Source of the DNA: Methyloglobulus sp.
GTDB lineage: Bacteria > Pseudomonadota > Gammaproteobacteria > Methylococcales > Methylomonadaceae
Assembly: GCA_013140405.1 (NCBI GenBank)
Contig: JABFSV010000017.1
Coordinates: 1-7,286 of the forward strand
DNA length: 7,286 nucleotides
Direction: 5' to 3'
Shown here: piece after piece, positions 1 to 5,654 of the stretch
Numbering within the stretch: position 1 is the first letter of the stretch
Layout: the number at the start of each line of letters is the position of its first letter
Program-made: the position numbers and the translations under genes
The notes under the pieces: generated by a model
The model's database searches: none
Told to the model about the DNA's origin: nothing
Seen by the model: only the letters and a program-made list of their open reading frames with translations

Positions 1-130
1 TGTCGGTGGTGGACGTGCCGCTCAGGGTGACGGTGTAGACCAGGTCGCCGCCTTCGCTGACGGTGGCGGCGTCGGAGATGGACACGGTCAGGGCGGTGGT
101 GTCGGTGATGGTGCCGGTGCCGGTGCCGGT
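1..130 (-). other. GC-rich, G/C-third-position segment at start of a repeat array
   Basis: By my count about 91 of these 130 bases are G or C (about 70%), against about 43% in the next 100 bases. On the coding strand, 42 of the 43 complete codons (T1690 to D1732) end in G or C; GAA is the only exception. The change falls within the GTGTGT turn that ends the first Calx-beta-like domain. The reading frame is not disturbed. This looks like the first unit of a repeat array with its own codon habits. Confidence 0.75.
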
Positions 131-3100
131 GGGTATAGTCATATTTTGTGCGGTACTAGCGGCTAGCGTTATGATTTCGCTTGCTTCAAGAACCGTATCA
201 ATAAGCGCCGGAATTCTCACTATAAAGCTAATAGCGCCTACTGGCACGGTTACGGTGTTGCCGACTACGGGTACAAAAGACGCACCACCATCAAAACTTA
301 CCAGTGTAGCGCCTGTATCCGTACCCAACGTGGCCGTACCTGATGCAGGGGTTAACGTAACGGTCGTAGGTAAGTTAGATGCAGTGTTCAAAGTGACTGT
401 AAAATCTAAATTGTTACCTTCTGCCGCCGTTGGACTTGAAACTGCTGTCACTATTGGGAATATTTCTCGGTATCCTACTTCACTGGTATCGCCACCTTGG
501 TTTGCCAAATTGACTTGTGGGTTGTTTACGCTGCCATCTGGGTCTGCGTAACTGGGTGCAGTCGCTATAACACCGCTTTCTGCACTGTCCAATAAGCCGT
601 CACCGTCACTGTCTGTGTCTAAATAATCGGGGGTTGTATCTGCATTAGGGAAGGCAGCGTCGGTGTTTACAGGTGCGGTAAAGTTACCGCCAAATGTACC
701 GCCCACACCATTTGAGCTATCAAATATGTCTATAACACCATCGTTGTCTAGGTCATCATTGGTGTCTACAATACCTGTAAATGTGACATAGCCAGCCGTT
801 GGTCGCGCTTCTACGGTATCTGCAATGCCGTCACCGTCTGAATCGAGATCCAGGTAATCGGGTGTCGCATCGCCTGTTGGAAAACCTGAATCAGTATTGA
901 TGGGCGAATTACCAACAGAACCAGCAGCCCCTGTATTAGGTGTCGTGTCAAAGACATCCATTAAGCCGTCGTTGTCTATGTCGCCATCGGCACCGCCAGG
1001 AAATGCGATGAGCGATTCCGCAAGTGAAACCGTACCATCATTGTTGGCATCAGCGGTGGCATCGCCTGTACCGCCTGTGCTTTCGTACAAATCTGAAATG
1101 CCGTCGTTGTCGGAATCAAGGTCTAGGGAATCCTGTACGCCGTCTTTATCTGTATCCTTAACGACGTTAAAATTTAATAAAAAGTCATCAAAGGCTACCG
1201 TGCCATTTGGCAAGATGCTGTTTGATTCATTAAACAAATAAACGCGTATGGTGTAGCTAACCCCAGGTTCCAATACAAGGCTATTGGTTGGATTAGTTAC
1301 CCTGACATACCCCGTAGTTGGCGAAGGCATAAACCCGTTATCGTATAGCGGGGATGAGGTTGTAAAACCGTCACTGGATATCAAGGCGGCAGTGCTGTAA
1401 TTGCCAGCCGCGGTGGCGCCACCGGCAAGAGTCACCAAACTGTGTTGTAACGATTCCAACGTTGCCAAATTATTCAAGGTAAAACTAACCTGGACATAAT
1501 CATTATTGGTGACGGCCTGGGCAAAGGTACTGGAATTAGCGCCTTGTAAGACATGTTCGAACGTGCTTGTGGGAGGTGTAAAACCGCCGCCGAAACTAAT
1601 GTTCGATACAGTTGTTACGCTACTCGAAATAGAAGCGTCAGCCGCGCCAGCAAGGGATGTGCCGCCTGAATCGTTATGTAGCCATTGGATTGCACCCGAC
1701 GAGGTTAATGCACCCTCAGTCGTATCAAGGATGCCGTCGTTGTCGTCGTCTATGTCATTAATATTGGCGATGCCGTCTAAATCGGTATCAGCAGATATGA
1801 GGATTGTTGTGACGGCAATGTTTGAATTTGATATACCGTCATTTACAATCGTATTGAGAATACGCGGGGTAAGGGAAGGTGCCGCTAAGGTATTTTGGAA
1901 CTGGACTGCACGTATCGCCGACGCATAATCCGCCTCACTGGCAACCCCTGTGAAAGTAACCGATGTTGCCGTGAGGGTATAGGTAATGCCCCCCGCTAAT
2001 GTTCCGGTCGCGTTGGTAGAACCGTTCACAAGCAATATGTCACCAGCTGCCGGATTAGTTAGGGTAACAACGCCGGATACCATGGTGGTGCTATCAGCAT
2101 CACGGACGGTATTGTCGGTATCTGCAATTGATACTGGCGTGCCGCCAGCCCCAAATACTGTAGAAAAGTCATTACCTGGCGATAGGTCTGCCAAGTGAAT
2201 AGCGCTGACATTATCGATAAAGAAATCATCGCCCCCTGCGCCACCACCAGTGAATTTATATTCCAAATTGCCCGTGGACGCGACGTTACTAGGGAGGTTA
2301 AGTAATAATGTGGTTGCAGTTGATGCGGTAATTGTTGAGAGATTCCCAGTTGCGCCATTAAAATACGTTACCGTCCCACTTGTACCGGTTCCAGTTACTG
2401 TATTTACCCTGGCATATAGCGTACCTCCCACCGATATATCCAGCGTAGACGCCGGGGATCCACCACTCCCGGTACCATTGCCCCAAAGGATGCTGGTCGA
2501 AAGCTGGACTGAGCCGGTCACGGCATTGCCCGAATCCCAACCAGCAATATTACTTTGGGTGAGCGTAAATGTGCCTGAATCAGTTTGAATAGCGGCATTT
2601 CCACCCGTTAGCACCCAACCACCGGAACTTACCCAGCCGGAACTGCCTGCGGCAAAATTGCCGTTGGTAATCAATTCCTGCGTGGTTGCGCCGGAATTGA
2701 GGTCTACGATTGGCGCTATTGCGTTGTAACCGAAGTCTATCAGTAAATTTTTCGCACCGAATTTACTTAACGTTACGGGTTTAGTTGCGCCTCCTGTCGT
2801 AGAAGGGGATGTCCCAAGAATTGCGCTGGGATCGCTCACCCTGACAATGTAAGTACCCGGCAACACACCTGTGAATAAGTATTCTCCCAAAGCATTGGTG
2901 GTATCGGTTGCCACTACGGTATCGGCAGCATCGACAACGCCGTTGTTGTTCATGTCTTCGATAAGTTCAAGGGTGATACCGGCAATACCAGTGTCACCCG
3001 CATCGAATGTTCCGTTGCTATTGTTGTCGTCAAAGACTTTGTCGCCAATCTGTGAATCTAATGCCGGTATCCAAGCACTGCCGTCGAATACAGGGATAAG

Positions 3101-5197
3101 CATAGCAGTACCGTCAGTTGTAATTTTTACTGGGCCACCAATATTGGCCCCTGTTATAGGGTTGAATTGTTGAATGTTACTTACCGTACTTCCGCCCACC
3201 CGATAATTATTACCGAAGAAATCTTCAGCCGCTTGCATCCCATCATTCGTACTCGTTAGATTTATAGTAGCCGGAGTCAGCAAAGCGCCAGTGGTAGCAT
3301 TGAAACGTTGCATAAGGGGGGTAAGCGCAAGCGGCGGATTATTGGCTGGTGCGGTCAAGCTTTGAAGGGTATTTGTTGCGGTGTCGTAGCCGATATCGCC
3401 CCAATCATGGTCAAAGGTATTGTTATCGGCAAAGGACACCAGCGAGGATACACCAGCAACTGTTTTCCCAGCATTTGAAAAAGTTATTGCATAGATGGTG
3501 TCGTTTCGAAGGTGTCCAAATGAAAGCACAGCTCCGGTATTGTTTTCTATCCCCAGATACAGGGTATTATTAGCAAAAGTTGCCCCACCGCCACCCACAC
3601 CAAATCCAGTACCATTTGCGGTGGTATTAACGACGATACTTAGCCCCGCCCCATTATTTGTAAGATCACTATCGATGACGATATGCTGGTTATTAACGAA
3701 GTCGTAAGCATATAACGCCCTGTTTGCTCCACTGTTTGTTTGTGCTACGTAATAGATCAAGCCATTGGCTTGATCCACTGCCATCGAATTGAATGATGCT
3801 GCAGTGGATACTGAATTTGGTACAGTCGTTATCAGGGTTGCCTTGCCGCTGGTGAAATTGATGCTGTAGAAATTTTTTCCCACAGTGCCAATAAAAGCGC
3901 CTTTGCCATTATTGACAGTTGTTGCCAGAAGGCCACTCCAACCAGTGGCGTTAATAGACTTGGTTTCGATAGTGCCATATTGGTTTTCAAGCACCCAGTT
4001 ACCGCCCAAGGCAGCGCTACCGGTTTGGTCTATAGAATCGGCAATATCGGCACCGGTCATTTGGGCTAAGCGTGCTGTCGCAACCTTACCTAACAAGCCT
4101 TGGCCGAAATCACAGCCATAAATGAGGATGTCGGCATTTTTGCTCAGGTGTTTGCCTATGTCTTGCAATTCGTCGCTGTATTTGCCTTGCATACCAGCAA
4201 GGTTAAGTACGCCGTTGCCGAGATACAGCTCACCATCCTGACCGTGAGAGATGATGTGGATGGCGCTGATATTATCGTAGTTGGAGACGGCCTCTGCGAT
4301 TTGCTCAACGCCGTCTTTGTTATGGTCAAGAAATATGACGGTTGCATTGGGGTCAATATTATTCAACAAGGTTTGATAATCATTGACTCCGGCATCGATA
4401 AACACCAGCGAGGTGGGTGCTTGATGCTCGGGATGCAACGGCAATACCGTTTTATCAGCTTCTTCAGGATCTACCGAGCTGTCACTTGTATTAGCTTTAA
4501 CGGCTTGCAATGCCTTGTCATACGCCCAACTGACTTGGCCTCCGGTCAAGGCTTGGACGTGGTTAAGCCATGAGGCCCCAGCAACGGCTTGTTCACCATG
4601 AAAAGTGATCTGAGCCTTACCAGCCAAGCTATCGCCCCAATCAATTAAGGCTTCGCTGTTGCTGGTGGTTAAATTTGAAGTGAATTGGCTAGACCCTAGC
4701 CATTGTTTGCCACCGACAGTTGCGCTCAGTATGTGCAATTCGGTGGTGCTATCCCGATATTGCAGTAGCTGGGCGATTTGTTGGTAGCCGTCTTTGTTTG
4801 CATCGAGGACGACTATTTCGCTGCCGGTAGGCGGATAGGCCAATAAGTCCTGGACACCTTCTGACCTTGAATCCACCACGATAAGGGTAGTTGCCCCTGG
4901 ATCTCCGGCTGACATAGCGGCGGGTATTGCCGGCGGCTGGTCGATGTTGTTTTTTTCGTGACTGTCGCCACCAATAAAGGCACCCAGTGCGGCGGGGATT
5001 TTCCCGATATCTAATGCGGCATCATCCTGACCGGCATCAGGGTTATGGTCTGGTGCGGAAGCCTGATCCTCCAAAGCCTGCGTTGCAGTTGCAACGACAG
5101 CACCATCAAATAAGAGCCGATTTTCCAGCGCTATACGCATGGAATTGGCGGCTGCTTTTTTAGTGGTTTTAGAACGGGAATTGGATTGTTTTTTCAT
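1..5197 (-). CDS. Giant modular DUF4347/TSP3/Calx-beta adhesin-like surface protein, 3' end outside window
   Basis: The frame opens at the ATG at 5197 and stays open for 1732 codons to the left edge, so the C-terminus is missing. The start is supported by the very basic Lys/Ser/Thr N-terminus followed by LENRLLFDGA at residues 24-33, the usual beginning of this family, and by a GGTG element 8 nt upstream. The next in-frame Met is residue 20. Modules in order: two DUF4347-like domains (about 104-228 and 263-410), a propeller-like stretch (425-712), an SdrD-B-like module (713-824), a jelly-roll-like module (838-1003), a cadherin/Ig-like module (1004-1136), one TSP3 repeat, a second jelly-roll-like module (1163-1346), a TSP3 array (1347-1543), a Calx-beta-like domain (1579-1699), then the start of another. 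There is no Sec signal peptide and only one cysteine (C362). Proteins of this build are typically exported by type I secretion through a C-terminal signal and act in adhesion or biofilm; that role is inferred. The substrate or receptor is unknown. Confidence 0.93.
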   Translation of the reverse strand, partial: MKKQSNSRSKTTKKAAANSMRIALENRLLFDGAVVATATQALEDQASAPDHNPDAGQDDAALDIGKIPAALGAFIGGDSHEKNNIDQPPAIPAAMSAGDPGATTLIVVDSRSEGVQDLLAYPPTGSEIVVLDANKDGYQQIAQLLQYRDSTTELHILSATVGGKQWLGSSQFTSNLTTSNSEALIDWGDSLAGKAQITFHGEQAVAGASWLNHVQALTGGQVSWAYDKALQAVKANTSDSSVDPEEADKTVLPLHPEHQAPTSLVFIDAGVNDYQTLLNNIDPNATVIFLDHNKDGVEQIAEAVSNYDNISAIHIISHGQDGELYLGNGVLNLAGMQGKYSDELQDIGKHLSKNADILIYGCDFGQGLLGKVATARLAQMTGADIADSIDQTGSAALGGNWVLENQYGTIETKSINATGWSGLLATTVNNGKGAFIGTVGKNFYSINFTSGKATLITTVPNSVSTAASFNSMAVDQANGLIYYVAQTNSGANRALYAYDFVNNQHIVIDSDLTNNGAGLSIVVNTTANGTGFGVGGGGATFANNTLYLGIENNTGAVLSFGHLRNDTIYAITFSNAGKTVAGVSSLVSFADNNTFDHDWGDIGYDTATNTLQSLTAPANNPPLALTPLMQRFNATTGALLTPATINLTSTNDGMQAAEDFFGNNYRVGGSTVSNIQQFNPITGANIGGPVKITTDGTAMLIPVFDGSAWIPALDSQIGDKVFDDNNSNGTFDAGDTGIAGITLELIEDMNNNGVVDAADTVVATDTTNALGEYLFTGVLPGTYIVRVSDPSAILGTSPSTTGGATKPVTLSKFGAKNLLIDFGYNAIAPIVDLNSGATTQELITNGNFAAGSSGWVSSGGWVLTGGNAAIQTDSGTFTLTQSNIAGWDSGNAVTGSVQLSTSILWGNGTGSGGSPASTLDISVGGTLYARVNTVTGTGTSGTVTYFNGATGNLSTITASTATTLLLNLPSNVASTGNLEYKFTGGGAGGDDFFIDNVSAIHLADLSPGNDFSTVFGAGGTPVSIADTDNTVRDADSTTMVSGVVTLTNPAAGDILLVNGSTNATGTLAGGITYTLTATSVTFTGVASEADYASAIRAVQFQNTLAAPSLTPRILNTIVNDGISNSNIAVTTILISADTDLDGIANINDIDDDNDGILDTTEGALTSSGAIQWLHNDSGGTSLAGAADASISSSVTTVSNISFGGGFTPPTSTFEHVLQGANSSTFAQAVTNNDYVQVSFTLNNLATLESLQHSLVTLAGGATAAGNYSTAALISSDGFTTSSPLYDNGFMPSPTTGYVRVTNPTNSLVLEPGVSYTIRVYLFNESNSILPNGTVAFDDFLLNFNVVKDTDKDGVQDSLDLDSDNDGISDLYESTGGTGDATADANNDGTVSLAESLIAFPGGADGDIDNDGLMDVFDTTPNTGAAGSVGNSPINTDSGFPTGDATPDYLDLDSDGDGIADTVEARPTAGYVTFTGIVDTNDDLDNDGVIDIFDSSNGVGGTFGGNFTAPVNTDAAFPNADTTPDYLDTDSDGDGLLDSAESGVIATAPSYADPDGSVNNPQVNLANQGGDTSEVGYREIFPIVTAVSSPTAAEGNNLDFTVTLNTASNLPTTVTLTPASGTATLGTDTGATLVSFDGGASFVPVVGNTVTVPVGAISFIVRIPALIDTVLEASEIITLAASTAQNMTIPTGTGTGTITDTTALTVSISDAATVSEGGDLVYTVTLSGTSTTD
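101..463 (-). other. Calx-beta-like domain
   Basis: Residues about 1579-1699 show the Calx-beta layout: TAVSSPTAAEGNNLDFTVTL near the start, TTVTLTPASGTATLGTDTG in the middle, then VPVGAISFIVRIPALIDTVL, EASEIITL, and a GTGTITD ending. The AEG, FTVTL, GTATLGTD and ExxEIITL elements are family hallmarks. A second domain of the same type begins directly after it (DAATVSEGGDLVYTVTLSG) and runs off the edge, so a tandem array probably continues. Confidence 0.8.
110..130 (-). repeat. ACCGGC hexamer microrepeat
   Basis: On the coding strand three ACCGGC hexamers in a row plus a further ACC encode Thr-Gly-Thr-Gly-Thr-Gly-Thr at residues 1690-1696. The repeat is a multiple of three, so a change in copy number would lengthen or shorten the loop between domains without shifting the frame. 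It sits exactly at the GC boundary. Confidence 0.8.
569..1159 (-). repeat. TSP3 repeat array with 76-residue higher-order period
   Basis: Residues about 1347-1543 hold six Asp/Asn-rich calcium loops: DTDKDGVQDSLDLDSDNDGI, DANNDGTVSLAES, DIDNDGLMDVFD, DYLDLDSDGDGIAD, DLDNDGVIDIFD and DYLDTDSDGDGLLD. The last four form two copies of a larger unit, about 982-755 and 754-530, each made of DxDNDGxxDxFD, a Gly-rich spacer, INTD/VNTD with Phe-Pro, TPDYLD and DSDGDG. The array reads as a calcium-stiffened stalk. The spacers have diverged, so the duplication is not recent. Confidence 0.82.
1160..1711 (-). other. Second jelly-roll-like module
   Basis: Residues about 1163-1346 lie between two TSP3 blocks and form a beta-rich globular stretch with few charges: IQWLHNDSGG, NISFGGGF, YVQVSFTLNN, GYVRVTNPTNSLVLEPG, SYTIRVYLFNES, and a closing VAFDDFLLNFNVV. 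The FDDFLLNF ending resembles the last strand of the first module (DDFFIDNV), which suggests a similar jelly-roll fold. The family was not recognised, so a different beta-sandwich is possible. Confidence 0.45.
1712..1789 (-). other. Isolated TSP3 calcium repeat
   Basis: Residues 1137-1162 contain two back-to-back DxDxDG-type loops (DTDLDGIANINDIDDDNDGI, followed by LDTTEG). This is the thrombospondin type 3 / calcium-linker pattern. It joins the cadherin-like module to the second jelly-roll module and probably becomes rigid on binding calcium outside the cell. Confidence 0.8.
1790..2188 (-). other. Cadherin/Ig-like adhesin repeat
   Basis: Residues about 1004-1136 read as one beta-sandwich repeat: a Gly-rich opening with SIADTDNTVRDADS, then SGVVTLTNPAAGDILLVNG, ITYTLTATSVTFTGVAS, ADYASAIRAVQFQNT and a final strand TPRILNTIVNDG. 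The pattern DTDxxxxDADSTxxxxxxVTLTNP and the AxRxVxFxN motif are recurrent in repeats of large bacterial adhesins. Only one copy is present inside the window. Confidence 0.65.
2189..2686 (-). other. First jelly-roll (carbohydrate-binding-like) module
   Basis: Residues about 838-1003 begin ELITNGNFAAGSSGWVSSGGW and end DDFFIDNVSAI, the opening and closing signatures of lectin-like jelly-roll modules ('NGxFExGxxxW' to 'FxIDNVxx'). Between them are alternating beta segments rich in Thr, Ser and Gly. Family modules often bind sugars; no specific ligand can be read from the sequence. Confidence 0.6.
2726..3061 (-). other. SdrD-B-like calcium-binding module
   Basis: Residues about 713-824 match the SdrD B-like pattern closely: IGDKVFDDNNSNGTFDAGD, then GIAGITLELIED, a second acidic Asn/Asp loop (DMNNNGVVDAADT), and the closing GEYLFTGVLPGTYIVRVSD. 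The two Asp/Asn-rich loops are typical calcium ligands. Such modules are rigid stalk units in surface proteins of both Gram-positive and Gram-negative bacteria. Confidence 0.85.
3062..3925 (-). other. Beta-propeller-like region of the adhesin
   Basis: Residues about 425-712 are made of short beta-rich units that recur in loose form: GAFIGTVGKNFYSINFTSG, GLIYYVAQ, RALYAYDF, NNTLYLGIEN, DTIYAITFSNAG, DIGYDTATNTL, LMQRFNATTG, NIQQFNPITG. Repeated 'value shown, then Asn/Thr-Gly turn' blades of this kind are seen in propeller domains that follow DUF4347 in similar proteins. I cannot count the blades reliably and see no catalytic motif. It probably serves as a binding or scaffold domain. Confidence 0.5.
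3968..4411 (-). other. Second DUF4347 domain with intact His/Cys motif
   Basis: Residues about 263-410 carry the full set of DUF4347 landmarks: a first strand LVFID, the VIFLDHNKDGVEQIAEAV strand-helix, HIISHG at 314-319, LYLGNGVLNL, a helix, then ADILIYGCDFGQG at 355-367, TGADIADS, and a closing GGNWVLE. The HG and GC elements sit at the ends of hydrophobic strands, as the catalytic His and Cys do in caspase-fold (clan CD) peptidases. A peptidase or self-cleavage role is inference only. C362 is the only cysteine in the 1732 residues visible. Confidence 0.82.
4514..4888 (-). other. First DUF4347-like domain, degenerate copy
   Basis: Residues about 104-228 follow the same plan as the next domain: TLIVVDS, then EIVVLDANKDGYQQIAQLL, HILS, ITFHG, and a Leu/Thr-Gly-Gly region. 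They align with LVFIDAG, VIFLDHNKDGVEQIAEAV, HIISHG and LIYGC of copy two. Where copy two has H318-G319 this copy has A159-T160, and where copy two has C362 it has E202. The fold is therefore probably kept while the putative active-site residues are lost. The assignment rests on alignment by eye to the neighbouring copy. Confidence 0.6.
5099..5140 (-). other. LExRLLFDGA N-terminal motif of the adhesin
   Basis: Residues 20-33 contain LENRLLFDGA, a close match to the LEPR-type motif that begins many large DUF4347-containing exported proteins. It follows about 19 residues rich in Lys, Ser and Thr. The Pro of the common LEPR form is Asn here. Its job is not established; its position supports the chosen start codon and indicates that this is the true N-terminus of the protein. 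Confidence 0.75.
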
Positions 5198-5258
5198 GAC
5201 CGTAGCACCAGGTTTGTAAATGAAATTAAGTCAGATGAATAGATATTCTACAATAAGA

Positions 5259-5318
5259 TCAGTCTTTAAGACTCTCTTCTAAAATGGAATTTCTTTGGTA
5301 TTGGATTTCTTTTAGCAT
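5259..5318 (-). CDS. Possible 19-residue leader peptide or small ORF
   Basis: ATG at 5318 is preceded by CTGGAGGAGATTAAA, a near-perfect Shine-Dalgarno core (GGAGGAG) with 6 nt spacing. The frame encodes 19 residues beginning MLKEIQYQRN and ending ESLKD before TGA, a charged, helix-prone peptide with no signal sequence. It ends 61 bp before the adhesin ATG, on the same strand. It could be a translated leader, a remnant of a larger gene (the frame is open upstream to 5381), or chance. I do not recognise the sequence. Confidence 0.3.
   Translation of the reverse strand: MLKEIQYQRNSILEESLKD
5261..5273. promoter_or_regulatory. 13-bp palindrome upstream of adhesin gene
   Basis: AGTCTT-T-AAGACT is a perfect inverted repeat with 6-bp arms and a single central base, 64 bp before the adhesin start codon. 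It overlaps the last codons of the small ORF. It could be an operator half-site pair; a chance origin is also possible, and no regulator family is recognised. Confidence 0.3.
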
Positions 5319-5323
5319 TTTAA

Positions 5324-5330
5324 TCTCCTC
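5324..5330 (-). promoter_or_regulatory. Strong Shine-Dalgarno (GGAGGAG) in the adhesin leader
   Basis: The minus strand reads GGAGGAG followed by ATTAAA and ATG. This is the best ribosome-binding match in the gap, better than the GGTG in front of the adhesin itself. It marks the 19-codon small ORF as possibly translated. Confidence 0.5.
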
Positions 5331-5558
5331 CAGGCGTAAGCCATTATTTGGGGCAACTATTTTGTCGAAGCCAAAAGTAATTCACGCACAAAATATGCCA
5401 AACCAACCCTGACTATCTTCTGTATTAACTTTATCCAGATCCAAAATCGTCATTACCTGCTGAACCGATGATAATCTGGATGCTTTACGCTTTAGCCTAA
5501 CACTGCAACACTGCTCGTTTTTTCATTGCATTGCTTCCGCCCTGACATTTTTTGCCAC

Positions 5559-5569
5559 ATTGTGACAAT
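5559..5569. promoter_or_regulatory. 11-bp palindrome ATTGTGACAAT
   Basis: Five-base arms (ATTGT / ACAAT) around one central base lie in an AT-rich stretch about 85 bp after the M50-HlyD stop. Its size and symmetry are those of a small repressor site, but it is short enough to arise by chance and no promoter was found beside it. Confidence 0.2.
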
Positions 5570-5613
5570 TTAAATTTTTCTTTCCGCCTTAAAGTGCCAC
5601 TAAAGCACCACAA

Positions 5614-5647
5614 GCAAAAGAACAGGCCCGTCTGGCCAGTGCTTTGC
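5614..5647 (-). terminator. Imperfect hairpin after M50-HlyD stop, candidate terminator
   Basis: Starting 7 bp after the TGA, the transcript can fold GCAAAG-CACT-GGCC with GGCC-TGTT-CTTTTGC around an AGACG loop. This gives four GC pairs next to the loop, two pairs between mismatches, and six outer pairs with one bulged base. There is no clean run of T after the stem, so it may be a weak terminator or a 3'-end stabilising structure. A smaller GTGC/GCAC stem follows at about 5594-5608. Confidence 0.4.
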
Positions 5648-5654
5648 AGGCGTG

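Larger units (their letters stand above)
5198..5654. other. 457-bp intergenic region between M50-HlyD gene and adhesin gene
   Basis: The gap is AT-richer than the genes. It contains an imperfect hairpin next to the M50-HlyD stop (5614-5647), a short palindrome at 5559-5569, a 19-codon frame with a strong ribosome binding site (5259-5318), and a 13-bp palindrome at 5261-5273. One minus-strand frame from 5522 to 5259 has only a single internal stop (TGA at 5384-5382). I found no tRNA-like fold, no insertion-sequence ends, and no convincing -35/-10 pair on the minus strand. The adhesin promoter should nevertheless lie here, since the gap is too long for simple co-transcription. Confidence 0.6.

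Noticed and set aside
63..551. Plus-strand open frame of 162 codons
   Set aside because: It lies antisense within the continuous minus-strand adhesin frame, has low-complexity Val/Ala/Pro content mirroring the repeats, and shows no domain or ribosome binding site.
527..1159. CRISPR-like or satellite array suggested by recurring gtcgttgtc motifs
   Set aside because: The recurring bases are codons of the Asp/Asn-rich TSP3 loops on the minus strand. Spacing is irregular and the units are protein-level, not DNA-level, repeats.
2059..2540. Two short minus-strand frames overlapping the adhesin
   Set aside because: They are in a different frame of the same strand inside an uninterrupted, domain-bearing reading frame, and look like out-of-frame shadows.
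4100..4573. Plus-strand open frame of 157 codons
   Set aside because: It is antisense to the DUF4347 domains, which have clear family motifs on the minus strand. Its translation shows no recognisable motif.
5221..5290. sigma-70 promoter for the adhesin (TAGAAT as -10)
   Set aside because: The hexamer 17 bp upstream does not resemble TTGACA, and several equally weak alternatives exist, so no site was called.
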